This document shows, one piece after another, positions 1 through 4,611 of a stretch of DNA of 5,848 nt (position 1 is its first letter; every line of letters starts with the position of its first letter). The notes under the pieces were generated by a model. That model made no database searches. It was not told the DNA's origin and worked only from the letters and a program-made list of their open reading frames with translations. Made by a program: the position numbers and the translations under genes. Source of the DNA: an uncultured Butyricicoccus sp. (lineage in GTDB: Bacteria > Bacillota > Clostridia > Oscillospirales > Butyricicoccaceae); the NCBI GenBank assembly GCA_900557315.1, contig USSI01000105.1:1-5848 (forward strand), given 5' to 3'.

Positions 1-687
1 GGCGCCCAGCGTCAGCTGACGCGCCAGGCAGTATTTGCTGATAGACAGCTCCGGCCGATGGACTTCGTCGAGCAGGTCTTTGATGTAGCTGAGCAAAAAT
101 CCGTTGTATTTGACCTCCAGCACCATGTGGAACGGGTCCATCACCGGAAACTGCGGCAAATTGCGCGAAAACAGATCAAAAGATGTCTCCGTGCCGGTGA
201 TACGGCTGTCCAGCGTGATGCGGATGTGGTTTTCCCGGGCAATATAGGCCTGCCGCAGGTACTCGACAACCGCCTTCGGTCGGTAGCAGCGGCAGTGCAG
301 CAGACCGTAGCACTCTGCGGCGAACGGATCGTCATACTGCGTGAGCGGACGGTAATCCCCGCGGCACAGGCGCTCTGCATCCGCGCGGGAGACGCGCAGC
401 GACCGCTTGCGCTGATAGGGTCCCTGCTTCTGCTTGATCTCCAGCATGGCGAAATCCGCGTCCGGACTGTATGCCCGCAGGCGGATCTTGCGCCGCAGCT
501 CAAGGCCGTCCACCTTGTCGGAAAAATCCTGATCATCCAGCGTATCAAAGTAAAGTGAGCGGATCCGATAGCCCTGCGCGCCGTTGTGCGTATCCCGCAG
601 CATCAACCGGTCGAGCCGGGCGCGAAGCATGGCGCCCTGTGCCGCGTCGATCGGATATTTCTTTTCCTGCCGCAGCACTTCGTTCAT
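1..687 (-). CDS. VTC-type polyphosphate polymerase domain protein, 3' end cut by window edge
   Basis: Reading leftwards from ATG at 687-685 gives 229 codons without a stop to position 1. The protein shows the pattern of the VTC domain (PF09359), a triphosphate-tunnel fold whose eukaryotic members make polyphosphate from ATP: EKKY at residues 8-11, RIRSLYFDT at 41-49, RRKIRLRAY at 65-73, LEIKQK at 82-87, RKRS at 93-96, EYLRQAY at 142-148, LEVKYN at 190-195 and SISKYCLA at 215-222. These alternating basic and acidic strand motifs are what line the tunnel in the family. No signal peptide or membrane segment is visible, so a cytosolic domain is likely. Bacterial members are about 230-245 residues long, so only a few residues should be missing. 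The start is supported by AAGGGGG about nine bases upstream. It is transcribed away from the gal genes, so a role in galactose use is not implied. In Firmicutes such genes often sit beside DUF4956 and CotH genes, which would lie off the left edge. Family assignment is firm; enzymatic activity is inferred. Confidence 0.86.
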   Translation of the reverse strand, partial: MNEVLRQEKKYPIDAAQGAMLRARLDRLMLRDTHNGAQGYRIRSLYFDTLDDQDFSDKVDGLELRRKIRLRAYSPDADFAMLEIKQKQGPYQRKRSLRVSRADAERLCRGDYRPLTQYDDPFAAECYGLLHCRCYRPKAVVEYLRQAYIARENHIRITLDSRITGTETSFDLFSRNLPQFPVMDPFHMVLEVKYNGFLLSYIKDLLDEVHRPELSISKYCLARQLTLGA

Positions 688-807
688 ATCACCGCGCCCC
701 CTTTCAGCAAAATTCGGATAACGGAATCGTGTCAATATGCCTCGTACATAATGTGTGTTATATCTACGGCCTGCTGACAGCTATTCCATAATTCTTTCGC
801 AATAGGC

Positions 808-836
808 ATAATACATCAATTTTGCAGTAAAGTCTA
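808..836 (-). promoter_or_regulatory. Possible sigma-A promoter of the VTC gene
   Basis: Read on the minus strand there is a -35-like TAGACT (836-831), a 17-base spacer and a -10-like TATTAT (813-808). This would give a leader of roughly 115 bases before the VTC start codon at 687. The -10 is good, but the -35 matches the consensus at only four of six bases, so this is a candidate only. Confidence 0.4.
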
Positions 837-891
837 CCTTGGCACTGGAATTTTTCTTAAAAAATAGCTTCCTGATCTGCGGATTCCGTCC

Positions 892-935
892 AAATTATGA
901 ATATTGTCCTAAGAAATTGAACCAAATCATAATTT
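892..935. repeat. 9-base perfect inverted repeat in the divergent region
   Basis: AAATTATGA at 892-900 is the exact reverse complement of TCATAATTT at 927-935. The arms are separated by 26 bases, which puts their centres 35 bases apart, about three to three and a half helical turns. The spacing is too wide for one ordinary dimer site, but two half-sites on the same face are conceivable. A-plus-T richness raises the odds of chance occurrence. Confidence 0.4.
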
Positions 936-961
936 CGGTCGTGTTTTCTGATCCGCCGTAT

Positions 962-971
962 CAAGCGCTTG
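962..971. promoter_or_regulatory. CpG-centred palindrome CAAGCGCTTG, probable LacI-family operator
   Basis: CAAGCGCTTG is a perfect 10-base palindrome with a central CG, the hallmark of operators bound by LacI/GalR-family proteins, whose hinge-helix leucine inserts at the central CpG step. Its right half overlaps the -35 box (969-974) of the LacI-family gene immediately downstream, a position that would block RNA polymerase. The likely ligand is either the downstream repressor itself (autoregulation) or CcpA; the core AGCG and the right-hand CA fit the cre consensus, but the left-hand TG is absent. I found no equivalent CpG palindrome at the galK promoter. Confidence 0.6.
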
Positions 972-997
972 CAAAGGGCTGACGCATTCGCTATAAT
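969..997 (+). promoter_or_regulatory. Strong sigma-A promoter of the LacI-family gene
   Basis: TTGCAA (969-974) is followed by exactly 17 bases and a consensus TATAAT (992-997). Transcription would begin near 1004, giving a leader of about 42 bases before the ATG at 1046. The CAAGCGCTTG palindrome overlaps the -35, and another small palindrome sits at the predicted start point, so repression or autoregulation is likely. Confidence 0.8.
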
Positions 998-1003
998 AAA
1001 AAT

Positions 1004-1018
1004 GTGAATTTCACTAAA
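1004..1018. promoter_or_regulatory. Start-site palindrome and candidate operator shared with galK
   Basis: GTGAA (1004-1008) and TTCAC (1010-1014) form a perfect inverted repeat around one base, right at the predicted transcription start. The overlapping 12 bases AATTTCACTAAA (1007-1018) recur with a single mismatch, in inverted orientation, across the galK -35 region (2184 down to 2173). A site present at both promoters is what one expects of an operator for the local repressor. This is inferred from position and similarity only. Confidence 0.42.
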
Positions 1019-1045
1019 ATAATGGACAAAGCGAGGTCCAGTTTT

Positions 1046-2068
1046 ATGGCAACGTTGAAAGAATTATCCGAGCACACCGGCTATTCCATCACGACTATCT
1101 CTCGCGTGCTGAATAACGACCCGACCATGAGCGTGAGTGATGCGACCCGTGCGGCTATTTTGGAGGCGGCAGGAGCGCTTAACTATAAAAAGCCTTCGCC
1201 CCGGCAGCGCCGCGATGCAGCCGGTCATCTGTGCTTTGCGGTGGCAGAGATGCTCTCGCCGGTCGAACAGCTCAAGGACCCCTATTATCTGTATCTGAAA
1301 AACCACGCGGTGCAGCACTGTCTGGATCTGGGACACAGCACGGTCTCACTCGTCGAGTCCGACGGCAGCTATCAGCTGATGGGCAGCGAGGCAGTCAACG
1401 GCATTCTGGCGATCGGGATTTTTTCCGAAGATCAGATCGCCGCACTCAGCGCGCTGCACAACAATCTGGTGTTCCTCGATTCTGCGCCAGATGAGCTGCG
1501 GTTTGATTCCGTAGTGATCAATTTCAAGCTGGGCGTAGAGCAGGCGCTCGACAGGCTGGTCGCACATGGACACCGCCGGATCGGCTTTTTGGGGCCGGAC
1601 CGCAAGCTGGATGAACGCAAACGTCCCGCGCCTGAGGTGCGCCGGCAGTATTTCATCGACTTTATGACCGCGCAGGGGCTGTTTTCTCCCGATCTGTTGA
1701 TCGAGGCGGAGATGACTGCGGCGGATGCTTATCAGACCATGCGCAGCCGCCTGCAGAATGGCGGTGCGTTGCCAACTGCGCTGTTGGCAGCCAACGAGGA
1801 GGCTGCATTCGGCGCAATGCGTGCGCTGCGCGAGGGGGGATTGCGCGTACCGGAGGATATGTCCGTGATCGGATTCAACGATACCCCGCTTTCCGAGCTG
1901 ACTGATCCGCCGCTGACCAGTATCAGCACTCATGTAAAAATGATGAGCTGCGTGGCTGTCGACCTGCTGGTCCAGCGGACGCATAAGGCGCACGACGCTG
2001 TGCCGCTCAAGATCGTCGTCCCGCCGATGCTGATCGAACGGGCGAGCGTCAGTTCCTTAACCGAATAA
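1046..2068 (+). CDS. galR: LacI/GalR-family transcriptional repressor, probable regulator of the gal operon
   Basis: A 340-residue protein of normal family length. Residues 3-23 form the LacI-type helix-turn-helix (TLKELSEHTGYSITTISRVL), followed by NNDPTMSVSDATR and the hinge segment ALNYKKP (44-50), whose Leu45 is placed to intercalate at a central operator base step. The remainder is the periplasmic-binding-protein-like sugar-sensing domain, with GHRRIGFLGP around 171-180, AANEEAAFGAMRAL near 245 and VIGFNDTPLSELTDPPLTSI near 275-295. The family binds DNA as a dimer and releases it on binding a sugar. I place the start at ATG 1046 because GAGG (1033-1036) sits nine bases upstream and the helix-turn-helix then starts at its usual distance from the N-terminus; an upstream in-frame GTG at 1004 lies at the predicted transcription start. 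The gene has its own promoter and terminator, so it is separate from galKET. That its ligand is galactose or a derivative is inferred from position, and the symbol is given on that basis. Confidence 0.9.
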   Translation: MATLKELSEHTGYSITTISRVLNNDPTMSVSDATRAAILEAAGALNYKKPSPRQRRDAAGHLCFAVAEMLSPVEQLKDPYYLYLKNHAVQHCLDLGHSTVSLVESDGSYQLMGSEAVNGILAIGIFSEDQIAALSALHNNLVFLDSAPDELRFDSVVINFKLGVEQALDRLVAHGHRRIGFLGPDRKLDERKRPAPEVRRQYFIDFMTAQGLFSPDLLIEAEMTAADAYQTMRSRLQNGGALPTALLAANEEAAFGAMRALREGGLRVPEDMSVIGFNDTPLSELTDPPLTSISTHVKMMSCVAVDLLVQRTHKAHDAVPLKIVVPPMLIERASVSSLTE

Positions 2069-2089
2069 TTACACAATGTCCACCTGATC

Positions 2090-2117
2090 AAAGGACGCCG
2101 ATACGGCGTCCTTTTTT
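2090..2117 (+). terminator. Rho-independent terminator of the repressor gene
   Basis: An 11-base-pair stem (2090-2100 with 2104-2114, core GGACGCCG/CGGCGTCC) closes a three-base ATA loop and runs into a six-T tract (2112-2117). It begins 21 bases after the TAA stop of the repressor gene. It separates the repressor transcript from the gal operon, so galK needs its own promoter. Confidence 0.93.
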
Positions 2118-2126
2118 GTTGTCGTA

Positions 2127-2171
2127 TTTACTAAAAATCAATGCATATTTTTAGCTATGTTTTTTAGTAAA
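2127..2171. repeat. 11-base perfect inverted repeat upstream of the galK promoter
   Basis: TTTACTAAAAA (2127-2137) is the exact reverse complement of TTTTTAGTAAA (2161-2171); the arm centres are 34 bases apart. A third copy of the core lies between them: CTAAAAAT (2131-2138) pairs with ATTTTTAG (2147-2154) across eight bases. The right arm merges into the operator-like dyad over the galK -35. The array looks like several half-sites for one regulator, although AT-rich sequence makes such repeats easier to find by chance. Confidence 0.5.
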
Positions 2172-2181
2172 ATTTATTGAA
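2163..2181. promoter_or_regulatory. Candidate galK operator overlapping the -35 box
   Basis: TTTAGTAAA (2163-2171), one central A, then TTTATTGAA (2173-2181) form an imperfect dyad with seven of nine arm positions complementary. It covers most of the -35 hexamer (2177-2182), an ideal place for a repressor. Its right part, read in reverse, is AATTTCAATAAA, nearly identical to a sequence at the start of the repressor transcript. Assignment to the LacI-type protein at 1046-2068 is inference. Confidence 0.5.
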
Positions 2182-2204
2182 ATTATAAGTAAAAGTGTTA
2201 TACT
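2177..2204 (+). promoter_or_regulatory. Promoter of the galKET operon
   Basis: TTGAAA (2177-2182), a 16-base spacer and TATACT (2199-2204) make a good sigma-A promoter. Transcription would start near 2211, leaving a purine-rich leader of about 47 bases with no evident hairpin before the galK ATG. It lies downstream of the repressor's terminator and is overlapped by an operator-like dyad. It probably drives galK, galE and galT together, since I see no further terminator between them. Confidence 0.75.
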
Positions 2205-2257
2205 GTGAACAAGCAAGAACAGTGAGAGACGACAAAAGAAAAGGGGGATGAAAAATC

Positions 2258-3541
2258 ATGTTGGCGCAAAATATCATGCAGAATAAGCTGTCAAACGGCG
2301 CATTGGATGATAACCTTCGCACAGTATATGGAACAGGTGTCGATTTGGAAATGCAGCGTGCGCGCCTGTCGAATTTAGTAAAATTCTACGAGCAAGCATT
2401 CGGCGGCGAAGATGCTGTCGGCCTTTTCTCCGGACCGGGGCGCACCGAGCTGGGCGGCAACCACACCGACCATCAGCATGGACGGGTGCTTGCGGCGGCA
2501 GTCAGTCTAGACGCGGTTGCTTGCGCCGCACCAAACGGAACACAGGTCGTGTGTATTTTGTCAAGCGGATATCCGCGCATCACGGTGGATCTGGACGATC
2601 TGACACCGCGCGAAAAGGAGCAGCAGTCCTCGATCGCGCTGGTGCGCGGCGTTGCGGCGCGGATCGCCTCGATGGGCTATACGCTGGGCGGATTCAACGC
2701 AGTGATCGAATCGACCGTGCTGGGCGGTTCGGGGCTGTCCTCCTCCGCCGCTTATGAAATACTAATTGGCGTGATCTTCAACCATCTGTTCTGAGGTGAC
2801 GAGCTGCAGCCGGTCGATCTGGCGCTGTGCGGCCAGTATGCGGAAAATGTGTATTTTGGCAAGCCCTGCGGCCTGATGGATCAGCTGGCAAGCGCAGTCG
2901 GCGGTATTGTAGCGATCGACTTCCGCAGCCCTATGCAGCCGGATATACGCCGGATCGGATTTGATCTGGAGCAGTCGGGATATTCGCTGTGCGTAATCGA
3001 TACGGGCGCCGATCATGCCGACTTGACCGACGAATATGCTGCGATCCCGGCAGAGATGTCGGCGGCCGCCCGCTGCTTCGGCAAGGAATACCTACGGGAT
3101 GTGGAGGAAGCCACGTTCTGGAAGCGGTTGAACGAGGTGAGGACGCAGGCAGGCGACCGTGCTGCGTTACGTGCCATGCATTTTTTTGCTGATAACCGCT
3201 ATGCAGAGGAGGAAGCGGACTGCCTGACACAGGGGGAGGTCGATTCCTTCCTTGCTCTGGTGCGGCGTTCGGGCGCATCGTCCGCGCAACTGCTGCAGAA
3301 TTTGTACTGTACTGCGCAGCCGCAGGAGCAGGCAGTGACCGTGGCGATCGCTCTGGCCGAGCATCTGCTCGGTGGAGACGGTGCAGTCCGCGTACACGGC
3401 GGCGGCTTTGCCGGCACGATCCAAGCCTATGTGCCCCGACAAAAAGAAACCGCCTTCCAGCAGGGTATGGAAGCGGTGCTGGGACAGGGTTGCTGCCACT
3501 TTCTCCGGATCCGTCCGGTCGGAGGCGCCGTGCTGGCGTGA
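2258..3541 (+). pseudogene. galK: Galactokinase gene interrupted by an in-frame TGA at codon 179
   Basis: Galactokinase (EC 2.7.1.6) makes galactose-1-phosphate from galactose and ATP, the first committed Leloir step. The frame from ATG 2258 (AAGGGGGA ending ten bases upstream) to TGA 3539-3541 has 427 codons, normal for Firmicute GalK. The sugar-binding signature SGPGRTELGGNHTDHQHG is at residues 58-75, the GHMP-kinase ATP loop GGSGLSSSAAYE at 156-167, the catalytic-Asp motif PCGLMDQ at 203-209 (Asp208) and HGGGFAGT at 382-389. Codon 179 (2792-2794) is TGA, between NHLF and GDELQPVDLALCGQYAENVYFGK. The frame and homology continue undisturbed afterwards, so a single base substitution explains the break. 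As ordinarily decoded, the product stops at 178 residues, with the ATP loop but without Asp208 and the C-terminal domain, and should be inactive. The distal 248 codons have no convincing restart: GTG 2849 lacks a good ribosome binding site and would omit part of the fold. Cys (TGC/TGT) or Trp (TGG) codons are one base away, as are Gly, Arg and others. A base-call error, recent nonsense mutation or UGA readthrough cannot be told apart here. Confidence 0.9.
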
Positions 3542-3555
3542 GAAAAGGCATTTCC

Positions 3556-3574
3556 TCCCTGCCGCGCGCAGGGA
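3556..3574 (+). other. Stem-loop in the galK-galE intergenic space
   Basis: TCCCTGC (3556-3562) pairs with GCAGGGA (3568-3574) around a five-base CGCGC loop, between the galK stop and the galE ribosome binding site. No T tract follows, so it is not a typical terminator. It may be an mRNA processing or stability element that adjusts galK versus galE levels; this is inference. Confidence 0.55.
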
Positions 3575-3592
3575 AAGATAAACACCAATGCA

Positions 3593-3600
3593 TAAGGAGG
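3593..3600 (+). promoter_or_regulatory. Ribosome binding site that fixes the galE start
   Basis: TAAGGAGG is a near-perfect Shine-Dalgarno sequence eight bases before ATG 3609. It lies downstream of the alternative in-frame ATG at 3588, ruling that earlier start out. Confidence 0.9.
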
Positions 3601-3608
3601 TTCCTACT

Positions 3609-4598
3609 ATGGCAATTCTTGTACTGGGCGGTGCGGGCTACATCGGTTCGCACACCGCACGCGCACTGGTCGAGACCGGTCGCGATGTGGTCGTAGCGGA
3701 CAATCTGGAGACCGGCTTCCGTGCGGCTGTACCGGCGAAGGCCCGTTTTTACGAGGGCGACATCCGCGACCGCGCCTTTCTTGACCAGCTGTTCGAAGCG
3801 GAGCAGATCGAGGGCGTGATCCATTTTGCAGCCAATTCGCAGGTCGGCGAAAGCATGAAAAAGCCGCTCAAGTATTATGACAACAATCTGTGCGGCACCA
3901 AGACCCTGCTGGACAGTATGGTCGCGCACAATGTGCTCAAGATCGTCTTTTCTTCGACCGCCGCGACCTACGGCGAACCTGAGCGCGTGCCCATCCTCGA
4001 GACCGACCGCACCGAGCCGACCAACTGCTACGGTGAGACCAAGCTGTCCATGGAAAAGATGATGAAGTGGGTCTCGGTCGCGCATGGGCTGCATTATGTG
4101 GCGCTGCGCTACTTCAATGCCTGTGGCGCGCAGCCGGACGCTTCGATCGGCGAGGCGCACGATCCGGAGACCCATCTGCTGCCGCTCATCCTGCAAGTGC
4201 CAAACGGCCGGCGCGAAGCAATCTCGATCTTCGGCGACGACTACCCCACCCCGGATGGCACCTGTATCCGTGACTATATCCATGTCTGCGACCTTGCGCA
4301 GGCGCACATTCTGGCGCTCGACTACCTGCTCGCAGGCGGCGACAATAACGTGTTCAATCTGGGCAACGGCGTGGGCTTCTCGGTCAAAGAGGTCATTGAG
4401 GAAGCGCGCCGGGTGACCGGCCATCCGATCCCTGCCAAAATTGAAGCACGCCGCGCAGGCGATCCGGCGCAGTTGATCGCCTCGAGTGAAAAAGCCAAAT
4501 CGGTGCTTGGCTGGAAGCCGCAGTATGACGGCCTGCATACCATCATCGAGACCGCGTGGAACTGGCACAAGTCCCATCCACACGGCTACGAAGCGTAA
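3609..4598 (+). CDS. galE: UDP-glucose 4-epimerase
   Basis: GalE (EC 5.1.3.2) interconverts UDP-galactose and UDP-glucose using tightly bound NAD, regenerating the UDP-glucose consumed by GalT. The 329-residue product matches the usual family length of 328-340. It is an extended short-chain dehydrogenase/reductase: the Rossmann NAD loop GGAGYIG is at residues 7-13, DNLETG at 31-36 and the FAANSQVGES segment at 73-82. The catalytic serine/threonine region VFSSTAATYGEP is at 113-124, and the YxxxK pair Tyr141/Lys145 is in CYGETK. RYFNACGA at 167-174 and DGTCIRDYIHV at 216-226 are typical of bona fide GalE. All key residues are present, and the protein should be soluble and dimeric. It lies 67 bases after galK and 13 bases before galT, consistent with one operon. 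GalE also supplies UDP-galactose for cell-surface glycans, so it would remain useful even if galK were dead. Confidence 0.97.
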   Translation: MAILVLGGAGYIGSHTARALVETGRDVVVADNLETGFRAAVPAKARFYEGDIRDRAFLDQLFEAEQIEGVIHFAANSQVGESMKKPLKYYDNNLCGTKTLLDSMVAHNVLKIVFSSTAATYGEPERVPILETDRTEPTNCYGETKLSMEKMMKWVSVAHGLHYVALRYFNACGAQPDASIGEAHDPETHLLPLILQVPNGRREAISIFGDDYPTPDGTCIRDYIHVCDLAQAHILALDYLLAGGDNNVFNLGNGVGFSVKEVIEEARRVTGHPIPAKIEARRAGDPAQLIASSEKAKSVLGWKPQYDGLHTIIETAWNWHKSHPHGYEA

Positions 4599-4611
4599 GG
4601 GAGGCTGCATA

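Larger units (their letters stand above)
688..1045. other. AT-rich divergent intergenic region
   Basis: This 358-base gap separates the minus-strand VTC gene from the plus-strand LacI-family gene. It is clearly more AT-rich than the flanking genes. It contains the VTC ribosome binding site (near 696-703), a possible minus-strand promoter (808-836), a 9-base inverted repeat (892-900 with 927-935), a CpG-centred palindrome (962-971), a strong plus-strand promoter (969-997) and a short palindrome at its predicted transcription start (1004-1014). I see no convincing small gene, tRNA or riboswitch. A weak extra plus-strand promoter (TTGTCC 904-909, 18-base spacer, CATAAT 928-933) is also possible. 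Confidence 0.75.

Noticed and set aside
58..558. 166-codon plus-strand open frame at the left edge
   Set aside because: It lies antisense to the VTC gene, whose motifs run continuously through the region. It has no ribosome binding site or recognisable domain.
1004..1045. Upstream GTG start for the repressor, adding 14 residues
   Set aside because: It coincides with the predicted transcription start and so has no room for a ribosome binding site; GAGG at 1033-1036 serves ATG 1046, and the family N-terminus starts there.
2248..2286. Short upstream frame of 12 codons overlapping the galK start, possible leader peptide
   Set aside because: Its ATG directly abuts the GGGGG of the ribosome binding site with almost no spacing, so initiation there is unlikely. 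The same site is well spaced for galK.
2849..3541. Separate gene encoding the C-terminal half of GalK
   Set aside because: GTG 2849 has no convincing ribosome binding site. Homology to galactokinase continues upstream in the same frame to the TGA, so this is the rest of galK and not an independent gene.
3556..3574. Terminator between galK and galE
   Set aside because: The stem is sound, but it is followed by AAGATAAAC and not a T tract, so intrinsic termination is not supported.
3588..3608. Earlier ATG for galE, adding seven residues
   Set aside because: The Shine-Dalgarno TAAGGAGG lies after this ATG, and the Rossmann fold begins at the usual distance from ATG 3609.
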